The position numbers were made by a program, and so were the translations under genes. Source: [Mycobacterium] zoologicum (GTDB lineage: Bacteria; Actinomycetota; Actinomycetes; Mycobacteriales; Mycobacteriaceae). Taken from it: a stretch of DNA of 64,000 nt. Under the pieces are notes generated by a model. It saw only the letters and a program-made list of their open reading frames with translations. It made no database searches and was not told the DNA's origin. This document shows, one piece after another, positions 28,379-38,070 of this stretch; within the stretch, counting starts at the first letter, position 1, and every line of letters starts with the position of its first letter. The DNA lies in assembly GCF_020172665.1 (NCBI RefSeq), contig NZ_CP083985.1:2842146-2906145 (forward strand), written 5' to 3'.

Positions 28379-29539
28379 TCAGGTGACGCGCCGCAGTGTG
28401 TCCGGGGTGAGATCAACCCGTGACGCATAGCCGTCCACGGCCATGATCAGGTCGGCTTCGGCCAGCAGCGAGCGCAGCACATGCACGATCCCGTCGGCCC
28501 CGCCGAGCGCCAACCCGTAGGCGTACGGGCGGCCGATTCCGACCGCGGTGGCGCCCAGTGCCAGCGCCTTGACGATGTCGGCGCCGGTGCGGATTCCGGA
28601 GTCGAACAACACCGGCAATCCGTCGGCGGCCGCCACCACGTCGGGCAGGCAGTCCAGGGCCGGCAGACCACCGTTGGCCTGACGCCCGCCGTGGGTGGAG
28701 CAATAGATGCCGTCCACCCCGCCGTCGCGGGCGCGGCGGGCGTCGTCGGGGTGGCAGATGCCCTTGACGATCAGCGGCAGATCGGTCAGCGACCGCAGCC
28801 ACGGCAGGTCATCCCAGGTCAGCGGGTTCCCGAAGGTCTGTATCCAGGACAAGATGGCAGCTTGCGGGTTCTCCTCGGGCGGCTGGGCCAGGCCCGCGCG
28901 GAACACCGGGTCGGAAAAGTAGTTGGACAGGCAGTGTCCGCGCAGTTGCGGGAAGTTCGACGTCGCCAGGTCCCGGGGACGCCAGCCCGGGACCCAGGTG
29001 TCCAGCGTGACGACGATGGCCTGGTACCCGGAGGTCTCGGCGCGGTGCACCAGACTGGCGGCCAGTTCCCGGTTCTTGGGCGTGTAGAGCTGGAAAAACC
29101 CTGGCGTGTCTCCGAATTCGGCGGCGACGTCCTCCAGCGGGTCGGCGGTCAGGGTGGACACCATCATCGGGACACCGGTGGCCTTGGCCGCGCGCGCGGA
29201 GGCCAGGTCGCCGTGGCCGTCCTGGGCGCAGATGCCGATGACGCCGATGGGCGCCATGAACACCGGTGCGGGAAGCCGCAACCCGAACATCTCGATCGAC
29301 AGGTCTCGCTCGGCGGCGCCGACGAACATGCGCGGGATCAGCCCCCAGCTATCGAACGCGGTGACGTTGGCCCGCTGGGTGCGCTCGTCACCGGCCCCGC
29401 CGGCCACATACGACCAGACCGACGGGGGCATCGCGGCGGCGGCTTTGGCCTCCAACTCCGAGTAGGTCATCGGCCATGACGGCACCACTCCGGCCAGGCC
29501 CTGCAGGTAGATCTCGAACTGGTAGTCGCCGTAAGCCAT
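28379..29539 (-). CDS. lactate 2-monooxygenase-like FMN alpha-hydroxy-acid oxidase
   Basis: A 386-residue FMN enzyme of the L-lactate oxidase/flavocytochrome b2 fold. It closely resembles the classical Mycobacterium lactate 2-monooxygenase, which turns L-lactate and O2 into acetate, CO2 and water. Shared blocks are [46 protein letters not shown] and the catalytic-histidine block [19 protein letters not shown]. The start at 29539 begins [15 protein letters not shown], as in the known enzyme. It lies 4 bp after viuB on the same strand and 31 bp before xerC. Not present at this place in M. tuberculosis. Confidence 0.88.
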   Translation of the reverse strand: MAYGDYQFEIYLQGLAGVVPSWPMTYSELEAKAAAAMPPSVWSYVAGGAGDERTQRANVTAFDSWGLIPRMFVGAAERDLSIEMFGLRLPAPVFMAPIGVIGICAQDGHGDLASARAAKATGVPMMVSTLTADPLEDVAAEFGDTPGFFQLYTPKNRELAASLVHRAETSGYQAIVVTLDTWVPGWRPRDLATSNFPQLRGHCLSNYFSDPVFRAGLAQPPEENPQAAILSWIQTFGNPLTWDDLPWLRSLTDLPLIVKGICHPDDARRARDGGVDGIYCSTHGGRQANGGLPALDCLPDVVAAADGLPVLFDSGIRTGADIVKALALGATAVGIGRPYAYGLALGGADGIVHVLRSLLAEADLIMAVDGYASRVDLTPDTLRRVT

Positions 29540-29543
29540 GGCG

Positions 29544-30392
29544 CTAGCCTGCCGCAGCTTCGGACGCGGCGAGTTCCTTTTTCCACTGCCGGAAGGTCTC
29601 TTCGGTGCGTCCGCGTCGCCAGTAGCCCGAGATCGACGCCCACTTCGCGTCGACGCCGCGCATCTTGCGGACATACGGCCGCAGGTTGTGCATGACGGCC
29701 TGCGCCTCACCGTGGATGAACACCTGAACCTGTCCGGGCAGCCACTCGGCGCCGGTGACCGCTGCGATCAGCGGCGCGTGGTCACCGGCGCGGTCGTCGG
29801 AGACCAGGTCGGCACGTCCGCCGCGGTACAGCCAGGTCAACTCGACTCCCGGCGGGACGGTCAGTGCGATCTCGTCAGCCGGATCGGCGACTTCGATGAA
29901 CGCCTTGCCGACCGCGTCGGACGGCAGTGCCTCCAGGGCGGCGGCGATCGCCGGCAGGGCGCTCTCATCACCGGCCAGCAGATGCCAGTCGGCGGCCGGG
30001 TCGGGCGAGTACGCCCCGCCGGGGCCCATCAGATACACCGGCTGGCCGGGCTGCGCACTGGTGGCCCACGGGCCGACGACGCCGTGGTCACCGTGCACGG
30101 TCACGCCGATGCTGATCTGACGGGCCACCGGGTCGACGTGGCGCACGGTCATGGTCCGGATGACCGGCCGCTGTTCGGCGGGCAGTGCATCGAAGCTGTC
30201 CAGGGTCAACGGCTGTGGCATGGCCGCCACGTCGACCTCGTACGCGACGAAGACGATCTTGACGTAGGAGTCGGTGTGGGGACCCGGGGTGAACGTGTCG
30301 AATCCGCTACCGCCCAACACCACCTGGATCAGGTGCGGCGATCGCTGTTCGGTACGGACGACTTCGAAGGTGTGTACCGGCCGTCCCGCCAC
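29544..30392 (-). CDS. viuB: siderophore-interacting FAD-binding protein (ViuB-like)
   Basis: A 282-residue protein of the siderophore-interacting (SIP) family, which reduces ferric siderophores in the cytosol to release iron. The FAD-binding barrel has R-T-M-T-V-R and the C-terminal half a ferredoxin-reductase-like NAD domain ([18 protein letters not shown]). The GTG at 30392 follows a perfect AGGAGG at 6 bp. Matches Rv2895c in length and position. An IdeR-like half site near the start is weak. Confidence 0.85.
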   Translation of the reverse strand: MAGRPVHTFEVVRTEQRSPHLIQVVLGGSGFDTFTPGPHTDSYVKIVFVAYEVDVAAMPQPLTLDSFDALPAEQRPVIRTMTVRHVDPVARQISIGVTVHGDHGVVGPWATSAQPGQPVYLMGPGGAYSPDPAADWHLLAGDESALPAIAAALEALPSDAVGKAFIEVADPADEIALTVPPGVELTWLYRGGRADLVSDDRAGDHAPLIAAVTGAEWLPGQVQVFIHGEAQAVMHNLRPYVRKMRGVDAKWASISGYWRRGRTEETFRQWKKELAASEAAAG

Positions 30393-30713
30393 GCTGCCTC
30401 CTGATTTCGGCTTACCTCCGCCGACTATACGAGGCGCCCGGCGTGGCACACGGCTCGGCGCTGCCGCGGCAATCAGGTGGCGGCCGCGATTTCCTTGCGA
30501 CGCTTTGCGATCACACGTTCAGCGATCGGCCGGTCAACCCAGTCGAACTGGGCGGACAACCGTTCAAGTTCGTCGATGTCGTCGGCGGATACCGGGCGAC
30601 CTCAATGACGCTGATCGCGGCGACCTCGAACTCGCCCGCCTGAACGTCACCAGCGACGACGCCCCGGCGATGGCAGATCGGCCGACACGGCAAGGTGCAG
30701 CTCGGGGAGAACG
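30393..30713 (-). pseudogene. unrecognised gene relic with frame disruptions between viuB and dprA
   Basis: No intact gene fits here. On the minus strand, coding-like pieces lie in two frames and join into one plausible order: LPELHLAVSADLPSPG, then (shifted) VVAGDVQAGEFEVAAISVIEV, then back in the first frame DDIDELERLSAQFDWVDRPI and ERVIAKRRKEIAAAT ending at a TGA at 30473-30475. Two compensating frameshifts would restore a single protein of about 80 residues. The family was not recognised. The rest of the stretch (30393-30472) holds the viuB promoter region. Confidence 0.4.
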
Positions 30714-31853
30714 TCAGTACCGCTTGGCCCGGACTATCCCCCAGCTGCCGTCGCGCCGCTGCACCAGGCCCGCCACCTCCAGCAGCGCCAACGGACCGAA
30801 CACCTGCGCCGGCGGCAGCCCGGAGGCGACCGCGATCTGATCGACGGTGACCACACCGCGGCCCGGTAGCGCTTCGTAGACCAGGCGCTCGGCCTCGCTG
30901 AGCCCGTCGAGCGCAGTGGCCGGGTGCGGCTGATCGGCCGCCAGCTCCCCGATCCGGCCTGCCAGCTCGAGCACCTCGTCGGCGCGGGTCACCAGTTCGG
31001 CGCCGCCGCGCAGCAGCACGTGACAGCCCGCCGACGCCGAACTGGTGACCGGCCCGGGTACCGCGGCCACCGGCCGGCCCAGCGCCCGCGCCCACGCCGC
31101 GGTGTTGGCCGCCCCGCTGCGCAGGCCGGCCTCCACGACCACCGTGACTCCCGCCAGCGCTGCCACCAGCCGGTTGCGGGTCAGAAACCGATACCGGGTC
31201 GGTCGAAGCCCCGGCGGGTACTCGGTGACGAGCAGACCGTTCGCGCCGATGCGATGCAGCAGCGCGGAATGCCCTGCCGGATAAGGGACGTCGATTCCGG
31301 CGGCCAACACCGCCACGGTGATGCCGTCGGCAGCCAGCGCGGCACGATGCGCGGCCCCGTCGATGCCGTAGGCCCCGCCGGACACCACCGCCACATCCCG
31401 TTCGACCAGCCCCGCCGCCAGATCAGCGGCCACGAGTTCACCGTAGGCGGTGGCGGCCCGCGTTCCGACGATGGCGGTGGCGCGTTCGGCGGCCTCGTCG
31501 ATGCACACCGGGCCCAGCGCCCACAGTGCCATCGGCGGGCGACAGTCCGGCTTGCCGGTGGCCGAAGTACCGCCGAAGGCGGCGAACGCCAGGGCCGGCC
31601 ACTCGTCATCGCCGGGAGTGATCAGCCGGCCGCCGCGGCGGTCCAGCAACTCCAGATCCGCGGCGGCCTGGTCGATCTCGCGGCGGGCCTCGGTGTGACG
31701 GGCCAGGTCGGCATCCACGGCACCGCGCCGGATGCGGTCGGCCGCCTCGAGAGGCCCGACGCGGCTGACCAGTGCGGCCAGATCCGCACGCGGCGGTTCG
31801 GCCACCCGAGACAGATACGCCCAGGCCCGCAGCGTGCAGTCGTCGGTGTTCAT
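30714..31853 (-). CDS. dprA: DNA-processing protein DprA
   Basis: A 379-residue member of the Smf/DprA family, which loads RecA on incoming single-stranded DNA during transformation. Rossmann-like core with IVGTRAAT, SGGAYGIDGAAH and the PAGHSALLHRI and EAGLRSGAANTA blocks. A C-terminal winged-helix domain follows from about residue 310 (LPGRGVVTVDQIAVASGL). Start overlaps the comM-like stop by 4 bp. Part of the conserved yraN-comM-dprA series of actinobacteria. Confidence 0.92.
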   Translation of the reverse strand: MNTDDCTLRAWAYLSRVAEPPRADLAALVSRVGPLEAADRIRRGAVDADLARHTEARREIDQAAADLELLDRRGGRLITPGDDEWPALAFAAFGGTSATGKPDCRPPMALWALGPVCIDEAAERATAIVGTRAATAYGELVAADLAAGLVERDVAVVSGGAYGIDGAAHRAALAADGITVAVLAAGIDVPYPAGHSALLHRIGANGLLVTEYPPGLRPTRYRFLTRNRLVAALAGVTVVVEAGLRSGAANTAAWARALGRPVAAVPGPVTSSASAGCHVLLRGGAELVTRADEVLELAGRIGELAADQPHPATALDGLSEAERLVYEALPGRGVVTVDQIAVASGLPPAQVFGPLALLEVAGLVQRRDGSWGIVRAKRY

Positions 31854-33361
31854 CGGTCCGCTCCCGCCTGGCGAAAACTCAGTGCCGCGGCCACCTCATC
31901 GAGACCCGGCGAGGTGCGGCCCGCCAGATCCGACAGCGTCCACGCCACCCGCAACGTGCGATTGGCCCCGCGAATAGACAGCAAGCCCCGGTCCAGCGCG
32001 GTGCGCAGCGGCGCCATCGCCTCGACGCCCAACCGGAACCTGCGGCGCAGCAACGCCCCGCCGACTTCGGCATTGGTGCAAAAGCCGTGCGGCCCCCACC
32101 GGTGCGCGGCCGCGGCGCGGGCCCGCGCCACCCTGGCCCGCACCACCGCGGTGGACTCCCCGTCGTCGGCGGAGAACGCCCCGGCGCGCACCGGATGCAT
32201 CTCGACCCGCAGATCCACCCGATCCAGCAGCGGCCCGGACAGTCGGCCGAGGTAGCGTCGCTTCACCATCGATTTGCAGGTGCAGTCCCGCGGATCGGCG
32301 GGTGCGCACGGGCAGGGGTTGGCCGCCATCACCAGCTGAAAGCGAGCCGGATAGCAGGCCACCCCGTCGCGACGCGCCAACCGGATCTCCCCGTCCTCCA
32401 ACGGAGTTCGCAACGCCTCCAGGGCGCTGACCCTGATCTCGGCGCACTCGTCAAGGAACAGCACCCCGCGATGGGCCCGGCTCACCGCGCCAGGTCGGGC
32501 CATTCCGGAGCCGCCACCGACCAGAGCCGCGACGCTGGAACTGTGGTGCGGGGCGATGAACGGTGGTCGGGTGATCAGCGGAGCACGGCCCGACAGCAGG
32601 CCCGCCACCGAGTGGATCGCGGTGACCTCCAGCGACTCGGGTTCGGTCAGCGGCGGAAGTAGGCCCGGAAGCCGTTGGGCGAGCATCGTTTTTCCGATGC
32701 CCGGCGGTCCGGTCAGCATCAGGTGGTGTGAGCCGGCCGCGGCCACCTCTACGGCAAAGCGGGCCTGGGCCTGACCGACCACCTCGGCCAGATCCGCGGC
32801 CGTCTCGGGCGCGGGCGCCACCGCGGCGATCCGGCCCCGCAGGCGCGACGATCCCTCCAGCCAGCCCAGCAGCTGCGTGAGCGTTGACACCCCGTAGACG
32901 TCGATGCCGTCGACCAGGCTGGCTTCGGCGAGGTTGTCGACCGGTACCACCGCCGCTGCCCAGCCCTGATGCTTGGCGGCCAGCACCGCCGGCAGGATGC
33001 CGTGCACCGGCCGCACCCGCCCATCGAGCGCCAGCTCACCGAGCAGCACCGTCTTTTCCAGCCGCGACCACGCTGTTTCACCGTCGGCCGAGAGTACGGC
33101 GCAGGCCAGGGCCAAGTCATAGACGGATCCGCCCTTGGGCAAGGTAGCCGGGGACAGCGCCAGGGTCAGCCGGGCCGCCGGCCAGCTCTGCCCACTGTTG
33201 GTGATCGCCGCGCGCACCCGGTCCCGCGACTCCTGCAGTGCGGCGTCGGCAAGCCCGACCAGATGCACCCCGGGCAGACCCGAGGCGATGTCGGCCTCGA
33301 TCTCCACGATCAGCCCGTCCAGGCCGCGCACGGCCACCGAGAACGCCCGTCCCAGCGCCAT
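31850..33361 (-). CDS. YifB/ComM-family Mg-chelatase-like AAA+ ATPase
   Basis: A 503-residue ATPase of the ComM/YifB family. ComM is a branch-migration helicase used in natural transformation. N-terminal Lon-like fold (GRAFSVAVRGLDG, GLPGVHLVGLADAA), Walker A GPPGIGKTML, Walker B VLFLDECAE, then a cysteine-bearing loop (ANPCPCAPADPRDCTC) and a C-terminal Mg-chelatase domain (RGANRTLRVAWTLSDL). Same length as M. tuberculosis Rv2897c. The start at 33361 overlaps the yraN stop by one base; dprA follows with a 4-bp overlap. Confidence 0.9.
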   Translation of the reverse strand: MALGRAFSVAVRGLDGLIVEIEADIASGLPGVHLVGLADAALQESRDRVRAAITNSGQSWPAARLTLALSPATLPKGGSVYDLALACAVLSADGETAWSRLEKTVLLGELALDGRVRPVHGILPAVLAAKHQGWAAAVVPVDNLAEASLVDGIDVYGVSTLTQLLGWLEGSSRLRGRIAAVAPAPETAADLAEVVGQAQARFAVEVAAAGSHHLMLTGPPGIGKTMLAQRLPGLLPPLTEPESLEVTAIHSVAGLLSGRAPLITRPPFIAPHHSSSVAALVGGGSGMARPGAVSRAHRGVLFLDECAEIRVSALEALRTPLEDGEIRLARRDGVACYPARFQLVMAANPCPCAPADPRDCTCKSMVKRRYLGRLSGPLLDRVDLRVEMHPVRAGAFSADDGESTAVVRARVARARAAAAHRWGPHGFCTNAEVGGALLRRRFRLGVEAMAPLRTALDRGLLSIRGANRTLRVAWTLSDLAGRTSPGLDEVAAALSFRQAGADR

Positions 33362-33729
33362 CAGCCCACTCCGGGCAGGTGACTGATCTCGGGTGTGGCA
33401 CTGCGGCCTACCCGCACACCGATGACGTCCAGGCGCACCCGCGGCCAATGGGTGTCCTGATCCCCCAGCCAGATCCCGGCCAGCCGCCGCAGCCGACGCA
33501 CCTTGCGTTCCGGGACCGCATACGCCAGGCCGCCGAACCCGTCACCGCTGCGGGTCTTCACCTCGACGAAGACCAGTGTCGCGGTTGCCGGGTCGGCGGC
33601 GATCACGTCCAGCTCCCCGTATCGGCAGCGCCAGTTGCGCGCCAGGATCTCCCAGCCCTGTCCGCTCAGATAGTCGACGGCGGTCTGTTCGCCTAGCGCA
33701 CCCAGTTGCGCTCTCGTCATCGTTGTCAT
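33361..33729 (-). CDS. YraN/UPF0102 family nuclease-fold protein
   Basis: A protein of about 122 residues with the restriction-endonuclease-like core of the YraN family: RCRYGELDVIA and VFVEVKTRSG, i.e. the E...D...E-x-K set. Function unproven; it clusters with dprA and comM in many bacteria. Starts at 33729 (MTTMTRAQLG, like the M. tuberculosis protein), 33720, or a GTG at 33750 are all possible; none has a clear ribosome site. Confidence 0.82.
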   Translation of the reverse strand: MTTMTRAQLGALGEQTAVDYLSGQGWEILARNWRCRYGELDVIAADPATATLVFVEVKTRSGDGFGGLAYAVPERKVRRLRRLAGIWLGDQDTHWPRVRLDVIGVRVGRSATPEISHLPGVG

Positions 33730-33801
33730 GCCGGTCAGGTTCTGCGGCACCCCCGACAGCGCGCCCCCGCCCGATAACCGAAACCCCGGTGAACTCCCCG
33801 G

Positions 33802-34842
33802 TTATCCCCAGTCCGGCGAGTATCCACAGCCGTCAGTCGCGGCTAAAGCGGGCACCGTCTCACTGGTCACCAGACCGTGGGTGTCGGTGAGTTCGTCGAC
33901 GGCCTCGAAGCATTCGGCGATGTTGCGCGGTGTGTCGACGATGATCGTGGCGACCGGCACCCGCCGGGTCACCTGCAGGAGCCGGTCCCCGCGCGGCGCA
34001 CGCCCGCCCTGGTAGCCCCAGATGGCCCGCAATACCGTTGCACCGCCCAATGATCGGTGCTCCCACAGCCGATGCACCAGGGCGCGGTGGATGGGGACGC
34101 CGCCGTGCAGGTCGGGTTCGCCGGTGTAGACCATCAGCTTCTGCCACAGTTTCATTCCGTGTTCGTCCACACCCGCCACCGCGTCCGGGTGCTCCAGCAA
34201 CTGGCCGTCGCGTTTGCAGACCGTGACCCGTTCGACGGTGATCAGCGGACGGCGCAGCATCCGACGCAGCTCGGGCAGCACCGCATTCACGCACTCGGCA
34301 CGGCCGACGGCGATGATCATCACCGGGACGTCGGCGTTACCGCCGAAGAAGTGCGCCCGTTCGCGACGGCCGTGGATGGTGCCGTCGACGCCGAGGAACG
34401 CAGATGCGCCGTCGAAACCGTTGCGGTACAGCAGATCACAGACCGCGATGTAGCCGGGAAACCGGTTGATCCGCTCCTTGCGCCCGAGGTAGACGGTCAG
34501 CTTGGTGGTGCCCTCGACGGCGTCGGAATCCTCCAGCAACCGTGCCCGCTCCAGCGTGACCAGCGCCCGTTTGGGCATCGCACGCAACGGATCCAGCAAC
34601 GCCTCGATCGCCGGCTTGGCGTCGACAGCGGCGACGACGACCGGTGGGTCCTCCGACAGGCTCAGGGAGCGATCACTGCGCAGGTGCCGGCGCGCCCCGA
34701 ACCCGCCGACCCCGCGCAACGCCACGCTGGCCGCGATCGAACGCCGACCGAAGAGGTCGAGCATCTGCGCCGACAGGAAACGGCCGCCGCTGCGTTGCCG
34801 CTCATCGAAGTAGGCCGTGAGTTTGAGGAAGTCCTGGCTCAC
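33802..34842 (-). CDS. protein with three tandem DUF190 domains
   Basis: A 346-residue soluble protein made of three consecutive units that each look like the ~100-residue DUF190 (PII/CutA-like) fold: residues 6-105, 113-210 and 230-332. Each unit starts with L-K/T-L-x-V/A-Y, has a central G-[AG]-[ST]-x-x-x-G region (here VALRGVGGFG, ASAFLGVDG, ATVLRAIWGYQG), a V-P/PPV-V-V-x-A-V/IIV strand and ends in V-T-L/V-E-R. Single DUF190 proteins often sit beside the fluoride channel CrcB; no crcB is seen here. It replaces the fdhD-fdhF position of M. tuberculosis. Role unknown. Confidence 0.75.
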   Translation of the reverse strand: MSQDFLKLTAYFDERQRSGGRFLSAQMLDLFGRRSIAASVALRGVGGFGARRHLRSDRSLSLSEDPPVVVAAVDAKPAIEALLDPLRAMPKRALVTLERARLLEDSDAVEGTTKLTVYLGRKERINRFPGYIAVCDLLYRNGFDGASAFLGVDGTIHGRRERAHFFGGNADVPVMIIAVGRAECVNAVLPELRRMLRRPLITVERVTVCKRDGQLLEHPDAVAGVDEHGMKLWQKLMVYTGEPDLHGGVPIHRALVHRLWEHRSLGGATVLRAIWGYQGGRAPRGDRLLQVTRRVPVATIIVDTPRNIAECFEAVDELTDTHGLVTSETVPALAATDGCGYSPDWG

Positions 34843-34851
34843 CGCGGCGAA

Positions 34852-35511
34852 TTACGGATGTGCCGGCGCCCGAACCACCAGCGGCACACCGGGGAAATAG
34901 CCCGCCAGCTCGGAGCGCGCTCGGCGCAGCGCGGCGGTACCGTAGCCCTTCTTGCGGTGTTCGGGATGAATCCAGATCCGCACGTTCACCTCGCCGTGGT
35001 TGAGGTCGCCGAAGACCATCCCGATCTTCTCCGCGCCGTCGATAGCGACGAACAGCGCGGCGTCCTCGTCGTCGATCCGGGCCAGCAGCCCCCGGATCTC
35101 GTCGTCGAGGCCACCGGCCGGGCCACCCGAACCGTCGCCGCTGGCGCCGACATCGGTTGTCCGCAACGCGAAGATGTCGCGGTCCGGGTCGCCGGCGAAC
35201 GGGCGCAGCAGCAGGGTCTCCCCGGAGCTGGCCGGCCGCTCACCGAGGGTGAAGGTCAACTCGTTGTTCAGGTCGTTGAGCTCGTCGGCGATCCGGTCGC
35301 GCGAGTCTTTGGTGAGCTGATCGAGTGACATCCCGATAACCGCTTCGCAGCCCGCCGGTGAGGTGCCGAGCAGGTCCGCGATCGCCAGCACCGCTGAGGC
35401 GCGGTCGTCGGAATCGACGATCACGTCGAGCACCTCATGGCGGCGTTCCATGGCCTTGAGCAGAGCATCTGCGATTTCACGACGGGAGACGGCACGGTCG
35501 ACAGCGGTCAT
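34852..35511 (-). CDS. GNAT acetyltransferase fused to a GyrA-like helical segment
   Basis: A 219-residue protein. Residues ~10-90 resemble the dimer-gate/coiled-coil end of DNA gyrase subunit A: LLKAMERRHEVLDVIVDSDD, then a short helix pair, then VIGMSLDQLT and RDRIADELNDLNNEL. Residues ~95-215 are GNAT-like, with a motif-A-type IHPEHRKKGYGTAALRRAR. It is not a topoisomerase: no catalytic tyrosine domain. The gyrase-like segment may simply be a dimerisation device. 9 bp upstream of the DUF190 gene on the same strand. Function unknown. Confidence 0.7.
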   Translation of the reverse strand: MTAVDRAVSRREIADALLKAMERRHEVLDVIVDSDDRASAVLAIADLLGTSPAGCEAVIGMSLDQLTKDSRDRIADELNDLNNELTFTLGERPASSGETLLLRPFAGDPDRDIFALRTTDVGASGDGSGGPAGGLDDEIRGLLARIDDEDAALFVAIDGAEKIGMVFGDLNHGEVNVRIWIHPEHRKKGYGTAALRRARSELAGYFPGVPLVVRAPAHP

Positions 35512-35562
35512 AGCTGTCAGCCTAGACCGAAGCGCAGGGACTGCGCACCGGCGTCGCGGTGT

Positions 35563-35868
35563 TTACTCCGGCAGCCGCAGCTCGGGCTTCTCGACCTCTT
35601 CGATGTTGACGTCTTTGAAGGTGACCACGCGTACCTGTTTGACGAACCGGGCCGGACGGTACATGTCCCACACCCAGGCGTCGGCCAGGCGCAGCTCGAA
35701 GTACACCTCGCCGTCGGCGTTGCGCGGCACCATCTCCACGCTGTTGGCCAGATAGAAACGCCGTTCGGTCTCCACGACGTAACTGAACTGCCCCACGATG
35801 TCCTTGTATTCGCGGTACAGCGAGAGTTCCATCTCGGTTTCGTACTTCTCGAGATCCTCAGCGCTCAT
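35563..35868 (-). CDS. DUF2469 protein (Rv2901c-like)
   Basis: A 101-residue acidic protein almost identical in pattern to the actinobacterial DUF2469 family ([20 protein letters not shown] at the start, [20 protein letters not shown] in the middle). Function unknown; it is very conserved and always follows rnhB. Its start overlaps the rnhB stop as ATGA. The longer in-frame extension through rnhB is rejected. Confidence 0.88.
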   Translation of the reverse strand: MSAEDLEKYETEMELSLYREYKDIVGQFSYVVETERRFYLANSVEMVPRNADGEVYFELRLADAWVWDMYRPARFVKQVRVVTFKDVNIEEVEKPELRLPE

Positions 35869-36524
35869 CTGGCACTCACCACCTTGCGTACGTTGACGAA
35901 CGAGTATCGATGCTGGCTGCACGGCCCCAGCGCCGTGAGGGCCGCGGTATGTGCGGCGGTGGAATACCCCTTGTGCACGGCGAAACCGTAGCCGGGGTGG
36001 TCGGCGTCCAGCGTCGCCATGTAGCGGTCGCGACTGACCTTGGCCAGCACGCTTGCCGCGGCGATGCAGGCCGCTGCGCCGTCGCCGCCGACCACCGGCA
36101 GCGACGGGATCGCCAGCCCCGGCACCCGGAATCCGTCGGAGAGCACGTACCCCGGCCGCACTGCCAACCCGGCCACGGCGCGCCGCATGCCCTCGATGTT
36201 GGCGGCGTGCACACCGCTCACGTCGACGTCGGCCGACGGGATGAACACCACGTGGTAGGCCAGCGCATGCCGGCGGATCAGTGGAAACAACCGCTCGCGC
36301 GCGGCCTCGGTGAGCTTCTTGGAGTCGTCGAGTGCCGCCAGGGCGGCGGGTTTGCCCGGCCCGAGCACGCAGGCGGCCACCACCAGCGGTCCGGCGCACG
36401 CGCCACGGCCCACCTCGTCGACCCCGGCGACCGGCCCCAGCCCGCTGCGGTACAGCGCGGACTCCAGTGTGCGCAGCCCCGGCGAACGCCGGATCACCGC
36501 GCGCGGCGGCCAGGCCGGAGCCAT
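35865..36524 (-). CDS. rnhB: ribonuclease HII
   Basis: A 219-residue nuclease removing RNA from RNA-DNA hybrids, including single ribonucleotides in DNA. Family motifs present: [15 protein letters not shown] with the first two acidic ligands, DDSKKLT, the third Asp in SDGF, and [13 protein letters not shown]. It starts 2 bp after lepB ends, and its stop overlaps the DUF2469 start. Somewhat shorter at the C-terminus than M. tuberculosis RnhB. Confidence 0.94.
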   Translation of the reverse strand: MAPAWPPRAVIRRSPGLRTLESALYRSGLGPVAGVDEVGRGACAGPLVVAACVLGPGKPAALAALDDSKKLTEAARERLFPLIRRHALAYHVVFIPSADVDVSGVHAANIEGMRRAVAGLAVRPGYVLSDGFRVPGLAIPSLPVVGGDGAAACIAAASVLAKVSRDRYMATLDADHPGYGFAVHKGYSTAAHTAALTALGPCSQHRYSFVNVRKVVSAR

Positions 36525-36526
36525 GG

Positions 36527-37351
36527 CTAGGGGCCCTGCTGCGGGTTGATCGCCCTGACCGGTCCCCAGCGCGACGGCGGCCAGGCGATGAATCGGGTCT
36601 TGCCGATCACGTTCGCCACCGGCACGGTGCCCAGGTTCGGGTCGTCACCGGTGCACAGCAGCCGGTTCTGGATGTCGGCCGGGCTGTTGTCGCAGTGCGC
36701 CCGCGAATCCGACGAGTGGGTCCGGTTGTCGCCCATCACCCACAGTCGCTCGGCCGGCACCGTCACCGGGCCGAACTCAGCGCCCAGGCAGGGATAGACA
36801 ATCGGGTCGACCATCAAGGTGGCCGGGTTCAGGTACGGCTCCTCGAGCGGCTTGCCGTCGACCGTCAGCCCGGTGTCGTTGCGGCACTGCACGGTCTGGC
36901 CACCCACCGCGATGACTCGCTTGACCAAGTCGTTCTCGTCCGGCGGGACGAACCCGATGAAGGAGAGAGCGTTCTGCACCCACCGGATCGCGGTGTTGGA
37001 CGACCGGATCGACTTGTAACCGATGTTCCAGGAAGGCGGGCCCTGGAAGACGACGACGTCGCCGGGTTGTGGCTTGCTGAACCGGTAGGTGACCTTGTCG
37101 ACCATGATCCGGTCGCCGACGCAGCCGTGGCAGCCGTGCAGGGTCGGCTCCATCGACTCCGACGGGATCAGATACGGACGCGCGACGAACGTCAGCATCA
37201 GGTAGTACAGCAGCAGCGCGATCGCGACCAGGATGGTCGACTCACGCAGCGTGGTGCTCTTGCCGTCACCGGAATCCGGCGTGGAGTCAACCGCCTCGGG
37301 CTGCTCGGCCTCAGGGGAGTTCTCGGGCGACGAGCCCGTGGTGTCGGTCAC
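36527..37351 (-). CDS. lepB: signal peptidase I
   Basis: A 274-residue membrane protease of family S26 that removes signal peptides of Sec/Tat exported proteins. One N-terminal membrane helix (residues ~38-56) after a 35-residue acidic cytosolic head. Catalytic Ser66 (SESMEPTL) and Lys144 ([11 protein letters not shown]); box [12 protein letters not shown] is complete. Located between rplS and rnhB, as in M. tuberculosis Rv2903c. Confidence 0.95.
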   Translation of the reverse strand: MTDTTGSSPENSPEAEQPEAVDSTPDSGDGKSTTLRESTILVAIALLLYYLMLTFVARPYLIPSESMEPTLHGCHGCVGDRIMVDKVTYRFSKPQPGDVVVFQGPPSWNIGYKSIRSSNTAIRWVQNALSFIGFVPPDENDLVKRVIAVGGQTVQCRNDTGLTVDGKPLEEPYLNPATLMVDPIVYPCLGAEFGPVTVPAERLWVMGDNRTHSSDSRAHCDNSPADIQNRLLCTGDDPNLGTVPVANVIGKTRFIAWPPSRWGPVRAINPQQGP

Positions 37352-37401
37352 GAGATCAGGGTAGTGACCGCATCAGCGGCGCCGTTGACCGACGGGCAAG
37401 C

Positions 37402-37743
37402 TCAGCGCTTTTCCTTGATCTTGGCCTTCTTGCCGCGCAGTTCACGCAGGTAGTACAGCTTGGCCCGGCGGACGTCACCGCGCACCGCCACGTCGATGTG
37501 GTCGACGTTGGGCGAGTGCACCGGGAAGGTGCGCTCCACACCCACGCCGTAGCTCTCCTTGCGCACGGTGAAGGTCTCGCGGACGCCGCCACCCTGGCGG
37601 CGGATGACCACGCCCTTGAACACCTGGATGCGCTCCTTGGTGCCCTCGATCACCTTCACGTGCACGTTGACGGTGTCACCGGGGGCAAAGGCCGGGATGT
37701 CGTCGCGCAGCGACGCCTTGTCGACGATGTCCAGCGTGTTCAT
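37402..37743 (-). CDS. rplS: 50S ribosomal protein L19
   Basis: A 113-residue ribosomal protein at the 30S-50S interface. The family core is complete ([55 protein letters not shown]). ATG at 37743 follows GAGGAAG and yields exactly the family length; the upstream in-frame extension is rejected. First gene of the rplS-lepB-rnhB-DUF2469 run. Confidence 0.97.
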   Translation of the reverse strand: MNTLDIVDKASLRDDIPAFAPGDTVNVHVKVIEGTKERIQVFKGVVIRRQGGGVRETFTVRKESYGVGVERTFPVHSPNVDHIDVAVRGDVRRAKLYYLRELRGKKAKIKEKR

Positions 37744-38070
37744 GGGGAAACACTTCCTCGTGGTTCGCGGCTGCCGACCGGCCGGCACGCGCAGTACGCG
37801 TGCAGACGGTAGCCGAGCCGATGGGTTCGGGCCTGCTGTCGCACTGCGCGGTGACCGGGACGCCAGGCCCACCCGTCGGGCGACAACTGCTCAATTGTGC
37901 CAGACGCCGCGGATTCGGCGAAATCGCGCAAATCGCCGCAACCGAACTGCGCAATCCGGGCGTCCACGCGGTAATCTATCCGCCGAGCCGATGGCGTCTT
38001 TTGCGGCGAGCCCGTAATCCCACGTCGGTATTCATATCTGCCCTATTGCCTGCTGAGGAGGCCAACCGCC
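37744..38070. other. divergent promoter region between rplS and the LppW-like gene
   Basis: A 327-bp non-coding stretch. It must hold the rplS promoter and leader on one side and the lipoprotein promoter on the other. A possible -10 (TAATCT, about 37972) faces the lipoprotein gene; no convincing -35 partner is seen. No tRNA, no strong hairpin and no conserved small ORF were recognised. Confidence 0.4.

Noticed and set aside
30401..30419. Possible IdeR iron box before viuB
   Set aside because: Only the right half (GGCTTACCT) resembles the consensus; the left half matches poorly and the site overlaps the ribosome-binding region.
37744..38070. Possible tRNA or riboswitch in the rplS leader
   Set aside because: No cloverleaf and no known leader motif could be traced by eye.
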